Shown: piece after piece, positions 1 through 8,396 of the stretch
Layout: the number at the start of each line of letters is the position of its first letter
Position numbering within the stretch: position 1 is the stretch's first letter
NCBI GenBank assembly: GCA_028691845.1
Contig: JAQUYL010000019.1
Location: forward strand, 1 to 64,000
DNA length: 64,000 bases
Direction: 5' to 3'
Origin: Opitutaceae bacterium
GTDB taxonomy: Bacteria > Verrucomicrobiota > Verrucomicrobiia > Opitutales > Opitutaceae
Made by a program: the position numbers and the translations under genes
The notes under the pieces: model-generated
Seen by the model: only the letters and a program-made list of their open reading frames with translations
What the model was told of the DNA's origin: nothing
Database searches by the model: none

Positions 1-26
1 GCTGCGGAGGCCCGGGCCTCCGCAGC
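1..26. repeat. Perfect 26-bp palindrome (hairpin)
   Basis: The first 26 bases form two exactly complementary 13-base arms (GCTGCGGAGGCCC and its complement) with no unpaired loop base. There is no T-run on either side within the window, so it is not a classical intrinsic terminator. It may be the end of a larger element or the 3' hairpin of a gene left of the window. Confidence 0.5.
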
Positions 27-422
27 AAGGGCAGACTCGGGGTGACTCCAGCACCTCGAGGTAAATCCGCATCTCAGAGTTGCTTTCGCACCGGACGATG
101 CGGTATCCTGGCAGCGTTAGTTCAATCTTTGCAGGGGACATGGTGGCTTAATTACCACATGTCCCCAATCTTTGATGAAGAGCCACCTTTTCGAGCCACC
201 CCCAGTGTTCGTATGCTAAAAACAACTATTGTCGACGGTCGTTCTGCTTAAAAATGTTTTCGGCTTGGAAGGGGACCCTATGGAGCTTCGTCGTCCAATC
301 TAATTCCCTGGCTCCGGATTTCCGCGACCTTATATCCCCAGTCCCGGCTGCAAGCCAGGCTGTCAATTCAAACGTATCGCTCCTGGGTTTGACTAGATGC
401 GAGCTTCCATGATCATTCATCC
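27..422. other. Gene-free stretch with one hairpin
   Basis: I see no credible gene here; the short open frames on both strands show no family features. It contains an imperfect hairpin at 134-166: arm GGGGACATGGTGG pairs with CCACATGTCCCC around an AT-rich loop, with one bulged G. This could be a transcription terminator for a gene outside the window or part of a small repeat. The remainder probably includes the promoter of the gene at 423, but no clear -35/-10 pair could be picked. Confidence 0.4.
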
Positions 423-908
423 ATGAGACGATACCTTGTCGCACTCATAGTTGCGGTATGGGTCTTGTTTGTTGCGGTCGTAGTATACGTTTTCCTGATT
501 CGCAGTTGCACACGCATGGACAGTTCGCCTGTCGCCCTACCTGCCCGCGCAGCTCCGAACGGAACCAGAATCGACAAATATTCAGGGCAGGGTAACGTCG
601 ACCCGTCCACCGGGAAAGCCGGAACGCAGGCCGGCGATTCTTTAATCGTTGCCAGGCCGAGCGCTGGAAGCACGCAGGCTTCTGTCGAATCCAGGTCGAG
701 TACAGTGCCGGGCGCGCTGCAGAATCCGCACCCTACACGGGCTGAAAGGTGGCAAGCCCTCAAAGGCGGGATGCAAGAGGATGTCGTGAGACAACTGCTC
801 GGCCCGCCCGATAAAATAGAACCCCAGCATCAAGTCACGCTCTGGCAATATCCCGAGGGCACTCTAATCATGGAAGGAGGCAAGGTTTTCAGCTGGAAGG
901 GCAAGTGA
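423..908 (+). CDS. Membrane-anchored small protein with BamE/SmpA-like C-terminus
   Basis: A 161-residue protein. Residues about 5-27 are a single hydrophobic segment (signal anchor), followed by a low-complexity Ser/Thr/Pro/Ala-rich linker to about residue 105. The last 55 residues have the pattern of the BamE/SmpA/OmlA fold: WQALKGGMQEDVVRQLLGPP, then a short strand pair ending in WQYPEGTLIMEGGKVFSW. In that superfamily the G-M-x-x-x-x-V-x-x-x-L-G-x-P helix-turn is the hallmark, and members are small envelope proteins involved in outer membrane assembly or protein contacts. There is no lipobox cysteine in a typical place, although a Cys follows the hydrophobic stretch. The gene stands alone and converges on the PstS-like array. 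Exact function is unknown. Confidence 0.6.
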   Translation: MRRYLVALIVAVWVLFVAVVVYVFLIRSCTRMDSSPVALPARAAPNGTRIDKYSGQGNVDPSTGKAGTQAGDSLIVARPSAGSTQASVESRSSTVPGALQNPHPTRAERWQALKGGMQEDVVRQLLGPPDKIEPQHQVTLWQYPEGTLIMEGGKVFSWKGK

Positions 909-1075
909 CGGCCAATGCCATGTGCCAATGGAAGCATTCCGAAATTGACTTCTTTGGCTTAGGCCATGGAACCGGTTCCCCTAATGGCTGGAATGGCGTG
1001 CCGATGGGGTCCAGTGAGCCACACCAGACGCCCTGCCTGTCCCTGCTTATATTCCTCCGGGGAGGGCAAATCTTC

Positions 1076-1101
1076 TTTCGCCGCTGACGCCAGCGGCGAA
1101 A
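1076..1101. terminator. Bidirectional hairpin between convergent genes
   Basis: An 11-bp perfect stem (TTTCGCCGCTG with CAGCGGCGAAA) closes a 4-base loop. It lies between the 3' ends of the BamE-like gene and the first PstS-like gene, where a shared terminator is expected. There is no strong T-tract after the stem on either strand, so terminator strength is uncertain. Confidence 0.5.
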
Positions 1102-1122
1102 GTCACACGCAGTGGACCTACG

Positions 1123-2232
1123 CTACTCGAGTTTTTTTAATTGTTCGTGAAGCACATCCGCTGTGAGAGGGAGGTAATCCCCCTCTTTTTGCACGTCTTG
1201 CTGCCCTTGGCGACTCAGGATGTAACGAAGAAACTCTTTCACCTTGGGGTCTACCTTCGGATTGGCTGGATCACCGCCTGGCGTATCGGGCGCAAAATAA
1301 ATATATACCGGACGGGCGAGCGGATAAGCCCGGCTCGCAACACTGGCCGTGGTGGGCTCGACATACGGCCCACCTTCCTTTTCCGCCACTGCAAGCGCCT
1401 TGGTTTGAGCGTTCTGGTAGCACAGACCGGTATAGGCGATGCCGTAGCGGTCCTGCCCCAATGCCTCCATGAGCTGCTTCCGATCATCATATTCCATCAG
1501 CCCTTCTGCCCATGTGTCGGCTCCTCCAAGTACTTTCCGCTGAAAGAAGGAATATCCGCCGGGATACAGCCCGGGAGGTCCGTAGGGATGGATCGGCTGG
1601 TTCGCCCATTCGCCGGTCAGGCCGAGTTGGCCCCACAAGCGGAGATTATCCTTCGCTGTGCGGGCCATCGCCCTGTTCCACTTCATCCCTTGCCAGCCAC
1701 CTTCCCGTTGCGCGCCGAAGATGCCGTCGAGCTGCCTGAATGTCACCTTCGAGAGTGGGTTGTCCTTGTGGACAAAAACAGTCACGGCAAAGGATTTGTA
1801 GGGCACGTTCAAACTGCCCGTCGCCACCTCGATTTCCACCGGCAGCATCAGCGACCGCCGGTAGATCCCATAATACTCGAAGGTGAAGATTTGTCGGCCC
1901 ATCAGCGCCAGATCGGACACGTTCTGGTTCACACCAGATATCGCCGTGGACGAGCCCTTGAGATAATCAAAGAACAAAACGTCGGGGTGGTAATTGCGGA
2001 AACCAGTTTGCCAGAGCTTCATCACATCTGCCATGTGCGGGTTGCCCCAGCTGCGAATGAGGCCGGAGACTTTTTGCGCGGGTCGGTATTCCGGCAGCGA
2101 CGATAGATCCTCGGCAAAGGTTGTCCCGGCAATGAGCGCCATCGCCAGCACCAGTGTGAAGCGACGCGGAAGTGATGGAAATGCGGCCCACGCAGCCGCC
2201 GAACGGGTCATAAGGTTTGTTGGGAAATTCAT
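1123..2232 (-). CDS. PstS-like substrate-binding protein (array copy 1)
   Basis: A 369-residue secreted periplasmic-binding-protein-fold protein of the PstS type. The N-terminus carries a long n-region and a hydrophobic h-region ending near GTTFAED, a plausible signal peptidase I site. Features shared with the other three copies are VFVHKDNPLSKVTFRQLDGIFGAQR, WGQLGLTGEWANQPI and the C-terminal DPKVKEFLRYILSRQGQQDV block; the latter is typical of phosphate-binding PstS homologues (KxFLxFxLSxEGQ). It is the last gene of the four-gene minus-strand array, 11 bp from copy 2. No pstC, pstA or pstB is in the window, so it either feeds a transporter encoded elsewhere or acts as an oxyanion scavenger or sensor. 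The ligand is inferred, not shown. Confidence 0.8.
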   Translation of the reverse strand: MNFPTNLMTRSAAAWAAFPSLPRRFTLVLAMALIAGTTFAEDLSSLPEYRPAQKVSGLIRSWGNPHMADVMKLWQTGFRNYHPDVLFFDYLKGSSTAISGVNQNVSDLALMGRQIFTFEYYGIYRRSLMLPVEIEVATGSLNVPYKSFAVTVFVHKDNPLSKVTFRQLDGIFGAQREGGWQGMKWNRAMARTAKDNLRLWGQLGLTGEWANQPIHPYGPPGLYPGGYSFFQRKVLGGADTWAEGLMEYDDRKQLMEALGQDRYGIAYTGLCYQNAQTKALAVAEKEGGPYVEPTTASVASRAYPLARPVYIYFAPDTPGGDPANPKVDPKVKEFLRYILSRQGQQDVQKEGDYLPLTADVLHEQLKKLE

Positions 2233-2243
2233 GGAAGGAAAGT

Positions 2244-3338
2244 TCAGTCCAGTTTCTTGAGTTCTTCCCGTACAGCTTCCTCGTTCAGCGGGATATACAT
2301 TCCGTCATCGACCACAGCCTGCTGGCCTTCACGACTGAGAATGTAGGTGAGAAACTCCTTAAGGCGCGGCGGAACGGGTTGGCCGGGCGGACGGTTAAGA
2401 TAAATGTAGAGGGCGTTGGCCAGGGGGTAGGTGCGGCGAAAGAAAGTCTCATTGGTGGGCGCCACGAATGGTCCGCCGGGCTTGGTTTCCAAAGCCAGCG
2501 GTTTGACGCCCGGATCCTTTTCCACCACTCGCATGAAACTGAAACCGATTGCGTAGCGGTCCCGGGCGACTCCGGCGACGATCTGGGCATCCGCGGGAAT
2601 CTCTGTGCCTCCGCGTACGGTCTCATGAATGGCCGGATTCCATTTGTCGCCACCATGGAAAATATCCCGCTGGATCATGCCGGACCAGCCGCTCAGCGTG
2701 GCGTCGATGCCGAATATGTTGATGGGCCTGTCGGTCCATTCGCCCGTCAGCCCGAGCTGGCCCCAGGTGCGGATGTTCTTTTCGGGGCCTCGCGCCACGG
2801 CGGTGGACCATTTGCCTCCCACCCAGCCGCCGCTGCGCTGCGCACCAAAAATGCCGTCGAGCTGCTCAAGAGTAAGGCGGGTGAGAGGATTTTCCTTGTG
2901 CACAAAGATAATAACCCCGGGCGTGTTGCCCTTGCGCAGGTTGAAGCCGCCGGTGGCAATCTTGATCTCAAGCGGCGCGTAACCGTAGATGCTCTGGAAG
3001 CCCTTCAGCTCCGTCAAATAAATCCCGCGACCCGCCACCGCAAGATCGCCCGTACCCGCGTGCAGCCCGCTGAACCACGAAGGCACCGTGTATTCCGAGT
3101 AGCGGATCAGGGGATGCAGCTTCAAAAACCGATCCTGCCACAGGTGGACCAAATTCTGCGAGAGCTCACAATCGTGTATCCGTACGACCCCATGCACATT
3201 TGGCACTTTAGGAACATAGGCGGGCAGTAAACTGAGATCGAATTTCGGGCTTTGGGCAGGCGCAAGAACGGCTCCGAACAGGAAGGTGGCAAAGGCGAAC
3301 GCAGGGAGGAGAAACTGGCGGGTCCGAATTAATTTCAT
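2244..3338 (-). CDS. PstS-like substrate-binding protein (array copy 2)
   Basis: A PstS-type secreted binding protein of 364 residues from the start chosen here. I chose the ATG at 3338 because MKLIRTRQFLLPAFAFATFL begins a clean signal peptide ending near APAQS; a start 30 bases upstream would overlap the stop of the relic at 3355. Family blocks are IFVHKENPLTRLTLEQLDGIFG, WGQLGLTGEWTDRPI and LKEFLTYILSREGQQAVV. It lies 11 bp upstream of copy 1 and is probably co-transcribed with it. Sequence divergence between copies is large, so the duplication is old. A phosphate or phosphate-like ligand is inferred from the family only. Confidence 0.8.
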   Translation of the reverse strand: MKLIRTRQFLLPAFAFATFLFGAVLAPAQSPKFDLSLLPAYVPKVPNVHGVVRIHDCELSQNLVHLWQDRFLKLHPLIRYSEYTVPSWFSGLHAGTGDLAVAGRGIYLTELKGFQSIYGYAPLEIKIATGGFNLRKGNTPGVIIFVHKENPLTRLTLEQLDGIFGAQRSGGWVGGKWSTAVARGPEKNIRTWGQLGLTGEWTDRPINIFGIDATLSGWSGMIQRDIFHGGDKWNPAIHETVRGGTEIPADAQIVAGVARDRYAIGFSFMRVVEKDPGVKPLALETKPGGPFVAPTNETFFRRTYPLANALYIYLNRPPGQPVPPRLKEFLTYILSREGQQAVVDDGMYIPLNEEAVREELKKLD

Positions 3339-3354
3339 AATTTTGATGTGTTTT

Positions 3355-3540
3355 CTAGTGTTGCTCAATCACAGTTCCAGCCGACAGCGGCGCAGGTAGC
3401 CGACCGGATTTCAGAATGACTTCCTAGCTTTCGCGACTCAGGATAAACATTAAGTAATCCCCTCAGTTTGGGACTTTCGGCACCCAGGCTTGGGGGTCCG
3501 GGAGCACGTGTCCGTAAACAGAAATCCGCGCCCCCATCAT
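3355..3540 (-). pseudogene. C-terminal relic of a fifth PstS-like gene
   Basis: On the minus strand one reading frame gives a decayed copy of the PstS C-terminus: ARISVYGHVLPDPQAWVPK, a stop, GDYLMFILSRES, a second stop (TAG), then EVILKSGRLPAPLSAGTVIEQH and a terminal TAG at 3355-3357. It aligns by eye to the LYIYLNRPPGQPVPPRLKEF, YILSREGQQAVV and YIPLNEEAVREEL blocks of the intact neighbour. Two in-frame stops and loss of everything upstream show it is dead. Its position exactly between copies 2 and 3, in the same orientation, explains the otherwise empty 260-bp gap and shows the array once had at least five members. Confidence 0.6.
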
Positions 3541-3631
3541 CAGAGAGAACCGTCTGTTCAGGCGCAGTAAACGAGCAAAGAGGGTTCATGGGGGGTAATC
3601 ACAGTTCCGAGGAAAGCACAGCTCCCAGCAT

Positions 3632-4792
3632 TTACTCCAGTTTTTTTAATTGCTCCTGGACGACAGAGCTGATCAGCGGGAGCCATTTCCCGTCCCGTTG
3701 AATAGCCTCCTGACCTTCGCGGCTCAGGACAAAGCGCAGAAACTCCTTCACCTTCGGATCCAGCGGCTGCCCGGGTTGGCGATTAAGATAGAAATAGGAT
3801 TCGGCGTAGAGCGGATAGGTTCGATCCCGGCAATGCTCCAAGGTCAGCTCAACGTACGGGCCGCCGCTTCGGTCGGCCAGAGCGAGGAGCTTCACGTCCG
3901 CCGCGCCTCCCATTCCGACTTCACCGTACGAGATGCCATAACGATCCTTGCTCAGGATCTCCAGCATCTCGCGATAGCACTCGTGGAGCTTCTCGTTCCA
4001 TTTCGCGCCGCCTTGAAACGCTTTCGCTTCAACCTGGATCTGCTGATGCAGCTTGAGCGATCGTCCGTAGGGAATAATCGTCTTGTCCGCCCATTCCCCC
4101 GTCAGGCCCATCTGGCCCCATGTACGAATATTCTCCTCCGGTCCGCGGGCAAATTCCGGATGCCAGGTCGTTCCGACGAAGGCTCCGTCGCGTTCCGCGC
4201 CAAAGATGCCGTCAACTTGTTTCAGGGTGATCTTCGTGAGTGGATTGTCCTGGTGGACAAAGAATCCCACGGCGGGGGCCCAACCCGACACGTTGTAGGA
4301 ACCCGTGGCAAAGATTATCTCGAGTGGGTCATGACCGAAGACACGGTTGAACGTCAGCATTTCGTCAAAGGTGACTTTGCGATGCGCACCGATGTCCGCC
4401 AATCCCGTGATCAAGCCGGGAAAAGAAACCAGCCCGGTCGGCGTCGTGTATTCGATTTTGGCGTCGGGCTGGTATTTCGCGAAGCCCTCGTCCCAATATT
4501 TCGACACATTGGAATCGGTCAGGTAGTTCAACCCCCAGATGCGGATCGCGCCGCTCACTTTCTGTTGCGGCACATACTGCGGCAGGTCGCTCAAATCGAA
4601 TATCGGAGGGTAATAGGCCTTATTTCGGAGCTTGAATCGTTCGGCCCTGGACGCTGCCGATTCGCCGCGGGCATTGCCGCGCGAAATCACAGAGGGGGGA
4701 GGAGGGGGAGGAAGCGCTGTCGCCTGAGCCAGTTGCATCGCGGCACCAAACGCAACCGCGGCGGCGGGAATCATTGGTCGGATGGATTTCAT
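3632..4792 (-). CDS. PstS-like substrate-binding protein (array copy 3)
   Basis: A 386-residue secreted PstS-type binding protein. A signal peptide ends near LAQATA and is followed by a short proline run (six consecutive Pro) and a charged linker of about 40 residues before the binding domain, a feature the other copies lack. Conserved blocks are FFVHQDNPLTKITLKQVDGIFG, WGQMGLTGEWADKTI and DPKVKEFLRFVLSREGQEAI. The proline-rich linker could space the domain from the membrane or a partner. It is flanked by the relic of a fifth copy on its 3' side and by copy 4 upstream, 92 bp away with a hairpin between. Ligand unproven. Confidence 0.8.
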   Translation of the reverse strand: MKSIRPMIPAAAVAFGAAMQLAQATALPPPPPPSVISRGNARGESAASRAERFKLRNKAYYPPIFDLSDLPQYVPQQKVSGAIRIWGLNYLTDSNVSKYWDEGFAKYQPDAKIEYTTPTGLVSFPGLITGLADIGAHRKVTFDEMLTFNRVFGHDPLEIIFATGSYNVSGWAPAVGFFVHQDNPLTKITLKQVDGIFGAERDGAFVGTTWHPEFARGPEENIRTWGQMGLTGEWADKTIIPYGRSLKLHQQIQVEAKAFQGGAKWNEKLHECYREMLEILSKDRYGISYGEVGMGGAADVKLLALADRSGGPYVELTLEHCRDRTYPLYAESYFYLNRQPGQPLDPKVKEFLRFVLSREGQEAIQRDGKWLPLISSVVQEQLKKLE

Positions 4793-4840
4793 TGGTCAGA
4801 TGGTGACATTGATGGTTGCTGGATTATCGAGGTATAATCA

Positions 4841-4867
4841 ATGGCGCCCGGGCGGGCCAGGCGCCAT
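4841..4867 (-). promoter_or_regulatory. Intercistronic hairpin in the PstS array
   Basis: Arms ATGGCGCC and GGCGCCAT form an 8-bp stem around an 11-base GC-rich loop between copies 4 and 3 of the array. There is no T-run, so it looks more like an mRNA-processing or stability hairpin, or a weak partial terminator, than a full terminator. Confidence 0.35.
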
Positions 4868-4884
4868 GCTGCCAGTTGGCCGGC

Positions 4885-6057
4885 TCAGTCCAGTTTTTTC
4901 CGTTGCTCTGCGACGACTTCCGCAGTCAGGGGTAGATAGATGTTGTGCTTCGCCACCTCTTCCTGGCCCTGCCGGCTGAGGACATAGCGCAGGAACTCTT
5001 TGACCTTGGGATCCACCTGTTGGCCCGGCGGGTGCTTGATGAACATGAAGACGTTGCGACTCAGCGGATAGGTCCTGTTCTGGACCGTCTCCCTGGAAGG
5101 CAGCACGTAGGGGCCCTTCTCGTTGAAAGCGAGCGCCACCGGTCTGACACCGGGCACGTCCGCCGCATGGGGAAGGCCGGACCAGGCGATGCCGTATTTG
5201 TTCTTGGTCAGATCAACCGCGAGCATGTGCTTGCTGTCCACTGCTCGGCCGGACTCTCCATCAGCAACCATCTTGGTGCCATACTCGATGTACTGGCGGT
5301 AGTTGGGATTCCATTTGTCCCCTCCATTGAAAACCGCAAGTTGGAAAAAATTGGTCATGCCGGTAAACGCGTATCCATAAGTTTGGATCGGCTGGTTCGC
5401 CCATTCTCCTGTAAGGCCGAGCTGGCCCCAGGTGCGAATGTCCTGATCCCTGCCGCGACCCCGTTGGGGCATCCACTTCAACCCATCATATCCGCCGCTA
5501 CGTTCGGAACCGAATATTCCATCGAGTTGCTTCATCGTCAGCCCTTTGATCGGATTGTCCTTGTTGACAAAAATAACGAGGGCCCAGGTTCGGCCCTTGA
5601 GGTCAGCGGCACCGGTTGCAATCGGCACGGTTACCGGATCATAGCCGAAGGTCTCGTTGAAGGACAGGTACTCAGTCAGCATGACCTCGCGGCCGCTGAT
5701 GCCGATGTCAGCAATCCCGGCCTCCAAGCCGGAGGCCCAGCCGTCGCTGCTGGGATACCGGTTTTCAAACTTGGCGTCCGGTTGAAATTTCTGGAACCCA
5801 CGGGCCAGCGCATCGCCCAGGCCGTTTAGTCCGCTGCCGTACATCCGGAGGGGCTCGAACGGGGTGACCTTGTACTCCACTTTGTATTCAGGAAGACGAC
5901 TCAATTCATAGGCGTGTGAGCGGGTGAGTCCGAATCCCGCGGCGGCGCAGGACAGGACCGCCGCCCAAAGCCTGGCTGAGGTAGGGCGTATAAATGTTCG
6001 GGAGGGGGGCATGGGGTGAATAACGGAACGAATCGCGGGAGGGATAATTGGGGTCAT
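4885..6057 (-). CDS. PstS-like substrate-binding protein (array copy 4, first in transcription order)
   Basis: A 390-residue PstS-type secreted binding protein and the promoter-proximal member of the array. The hydrophobic segment LWAAVLSCAAAGFGLTRSHA gives a signal peptide cleaved near SHA; an in-frame ATG at 6012 would give a shorter leader and is an alternative start. Conserved blocks are IFVNKDNPIKGLTMKQLDGIFG, WGQLGLTGEWANQPI and DPKVKEFLRYVLSRQGQEEV. The mature domain begins with YELSRLPEYKVEYKV, matching the LSSLPEY, LSLLPAY and LSDLPQY starts of the other copies. The whole array is probably read from a promoter in the gap above 6057. No PhoB-type box could be assigned with confidence. 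Confidence 0.8.
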   Translation of the reverse strand: MTPIIPPAIRSVIHPMPPSRTFIRPTSARLWAAVLSCAAAGFGLTRSHAYELSRLPEYKVEYKVTPFEPLRMYGSGLNGLGDALARGFQKFQPDAKFENRYPSSDGWASGLEAGIADIGISGREVMLTEYLSFNETFGYDPVTVPIATGAADLKGRTWALVIFVNKDNPIKGLTMKQLDGIFGSERSGGYDGLKWMPQRGRGRDQDIRTWGQLGLTGEWANQPIQTYGYAFTGMTNFFQLAVFNGGDKWNPNYRQYIEYGTKMVADGESGRAVDSKHMLAVDLTKNKYGIAWSGLPHAADVPGVRPVALAFNEKGPYVLPSRETVQNRTYPLSRNVFMFIKHPPGQQVDPKVKEFLRYVLSRQGQEEVAKHNIYLPLTAEVVAEQRKKLD

Positions 6058-6400
6058 GATATTTAGTGGAGAATCGTCGAAGGGAAGGCACAGCGGCTGA
6101 TAATGCGCGCTGTGCAGGACACGGTCCGGTTTCAGATCAGGCGGCAGTCGCGAATTTCAGTGCTGGTGGGCAGGGGAGAGGGCTTTGAAAGCATACGAGC
6201 AACTGTAATTACCCTGATGAATTTGCCGCCGGGGTTGCGAGGCAAAATTTCCCGGCATGTGTTCGAGGAAGCTAAACTAACTCTACCCACTATCGACCTG
6301 CGCTTCCGCAGTTAGCGAAGCTGCAGTAGCTCCCGCAACGGTCCGTTGATGGACGTGGAGAATTAGAGCGTGTTTTCACTACAACAACAATGGAGGAGAA
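6058..6400. other. Gene-free leader region upstream of the PstS array
   Basis: I see no gene here. A 7-bp stem (CACAGCG/CGCTGTG, 6089-6114) lies in what would be the array's 5' leader. A sequence at 6200-6219 vaguely resembles half of a Pho box but is not convincing. At 6401-6544 there is a 47-codon plus-strand frame preceded by a strong GGAGGAG; it overlaps the 3' end of the acyl-CoA synthetase on the other strand and is listed as a finding rather than a gene. Confidence 0.35.
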
Positions 6401-6528
6401 ATGCGCTCTGTGCCGGACGAACAAAGCCGCCGCTGGCATCAGCTTCCAAATAAAATCAGCGGCATCTGGGTATCCGTTGCACGAGTTCCCGTAGAAAGCG
6501 ACACAGTGAATCAAGGAGAAACGGCCAA

Positions 6529-8118
6529 TTACGCGTGCCGATAGCGCAACTCACCGCGCCGGGTCTTGCCGCTGGTGGTTTTTGGAAGGCTGGCGACAAA
6601 CTCCACCTCACGGGGATACTTGAAGGGGGCGATGGCGCGCTTGCAGTGCAATTGCAGGTCGCGCCGGCAGGTATCGTCGGGCATGTGGCCTGGGCGCAGC
6701 ACGACGAACGCCTTGACGATTTGGCCGCGGTCTGCGTCGGGCTTGCCCACCACGGCCACGTCGAGTACGGCGGGGTGCGTCAGCAGCGCGCTCTCGACCT
6801 CGAAGGGACCGATGCGGTAGCCGGAGCTCTTGATCACGTCGTCGTGGCGGCCGAGAAACCAATAGAAGCCGTCTGCGTCGCGGGTCGCGCGATCGCCCGT
6901 CAGGTACCAGTCGCCGCAGAACTTGCCGGCCATCTCGTCGGGGTTGCGCCAGTATTCCTGGAACAGGCCGAGGGGGCGGTGTGGCTTGACGCGCACGGCG
7001 ATCTCGCCCTCGGTGTCGGCCGGCACCTCTCGACCGGTCTCGTCGATGAGGGCGACGTTCATGCCAGGCGTGGCGCGGCCCATCGAGCCGGGGCGGACGG
7101 GGAAGCCGAGCGAGGGAAAGTTGCCGATGAGGACGACGGTCTCCGTCTGGCCATAGGCTTCGTGCAACGTGAGGCCGGTGGCCTCGCGCCAGAGCTTCAC
7201 CACCGCCGGGTTCAGTGGCTCGCCGGCGGTCACGCAGTGGCGCAGGTGCGGAAAACGGCGACGGGAAAGGTCTTCGCGGACGATGCGTCGCAGCGCCGTT
7301 GGCGGTGCGCACCAAGTGGTGATCGGATAGCGCTCAAGTATGTCGAGCGTGACGGCCGGATTGAAGTGGCCGAAGAGGTTGTGAGCAAAGATGCAGGCGC
7401 CCATCTGCCACGGGCCGTAGAAGCTCGACCAGGCCGCCTTGCCCCAGCCGAGGTCGGAGATGTTCCAGTGCAGGTCATCGGGCCGGAGGTCGAGCCACAG
7501 ACCACCGGTGAGACGGTGGCCGAGGGCATAACTGGCTTGCGAGTGCAGCACCATCTTCGGTTCGCCCGTTGTCGCACTGGTAAAATAGAGGATGCCCGGA
7601 TCGTCGCTGCGTGTGCGCTCGCCGCGGAAGATCGGCGCGGAGTCGAGCACGCCATCGTCGTAGTCGATCCAGTCCACGGCTACGCCTTCGACAATGAAGC
7701 GGAGGCCGGCGTAATCGCCGACCTTGGCGATGCCATCGCCGGTGGTAATGACGGCGGCGACATCGGCGGTGGTGATGCGGTATTGCACCTCGGAGGGCGA
7801 GAGCATGAGGGTCGCGGGGACAGGCACCGCGCCAAGGCGGATGAGGCCGAGCATCGCAGTCCACCACTGCGGGAGGCGGGGAAGCATCACGAGTACGCGG
7901 TCGCCAGGCCGTACGCCGGCGCCGTGGAGAAAGTTGGCGGCCTGCGAACTAAGAGCGGCGATCTCGGCAAAAGTGAAGCGCCGTTCCGCCCCTGTGCCGT
8001 GGTCCACCCACCAGAGGGCGGGGGCCTGCGGGCGGGAGTGGGCCCAGTGGTCGATGGTGTCAGTGGCAAAATTATAGAACTCGGGAGCAGTCAGGCTCCC
8101 GGCAAATTCGGTTGGCAT
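6529..8118 (-). CDS. Acyl-CoA synthetase, AMP-forming (medium-chain/acetyl-CoA synthetase-like)
   Basis: A member of the ANL (AMP-binding) superfamily of about 529 residues, activating a carboxylic acid to acyl-AMP and then acyl-CoA in the cytoplasm. Visible motifs are YFTSATTGEPKMVLHS (phosphate-binding loop, TSGTTG-like with the usual first Gly replaced by Ala), HEAYGQTETVV (adenine/acyl motif), WYLTGDRATRDADGFYWFLGRHDDVIKSSGYRIGPFEVE (hinge) and PKTTSGKTRRGEL with the C-terminal catalytic Lys. This layout is closest to the medium-chain (ACSM-like) acyl-CoA synthetases. I chose the ATG at 8118 because family proteins start just before the TPEFYNFA-like block; an ATG at 8175 is possible. The gene is very GC-rich and isolated, so substrate cannot be read from context. 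Confidence 0.85.
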   Translation of the reverse strand: MPTEFAGSLTAPEFYNFATDTIDHWAHSRPQAPALWWVDHGTGAERRFTFAEIAALSSQAANFLHGAGVRPGDRVLVMLPRLPQWWTAMLGLIRLGAVPVPATLMLSPSEVQYRITTADVAAVITTGDGIAKVGDYAGLRFIVEGVAVDWIDYDDGVLDSAPIFRGERTRSDDPGILYFTSATTGEPKMVLHSQASYALGHRLTGGLWLDLRPDDLHWNISDLGWGKAAWSSFYGPWQMGACIFAHNLFGHFNPAVTLDILERYPITTWCAPPTALRRIVREDLSRRRFPHLRHCVTAGEPLNPAVVKLWREATGLTLHEAYGQTETVVLIGNFPSLGFPVRPGSMGRATPGMNVALIDETGREVPADTEGEIAVRVKPHRPLGLFQEYWRNPDEMAGKFCGDWYLTGDRATRDADGFYWFLGRHDDVIKSSGYRIGPFEVESALLTHPAVLDVAVVGKPDADRGQIVKAFVVLRPGHMPDDTCRRDLQLHCKRAIAPFKYPREVEFVASLPKTTSGKTRRGELRYRHA

Positions 8119-8396
8119 GTGTGTAAAAGAGGCGGAGCGGCGTGCTAAATGGTCAACTGATATCTCGTGTCCCATCAGCTCAGGCGGCGAGTCCAGCCGC
8201 GAGCGCGAGGGCGGGTTGGGGACAGTTGAGAGGATACAGAGATGGTAGAAATAATTGGATCGGATTGCCGAGGTAAATAAGGGCGATAGAGTTAATTTTT
8301 TCTACATTCATGGAGCTAGTTTTTCTTCCTCGAACAATGACAAAGTGAATCATCCAGAATCAATCGCTATTAGACATAATGCCTATTGTGCATCAC

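Noticed and set aside
6190..6225. Possible PhoB box upstream of the PstS array
   Set aside because: Only one half loosely resembles CTGTCAT; no second repeat at 11-bp spacing, so it is not supported.
6535..8148. 537-residue plus-strand open frame over the acyl-CoA synthetase
   Set aside because: Antisense shadow of a clear ANL enzyme; composition is not protein-like.
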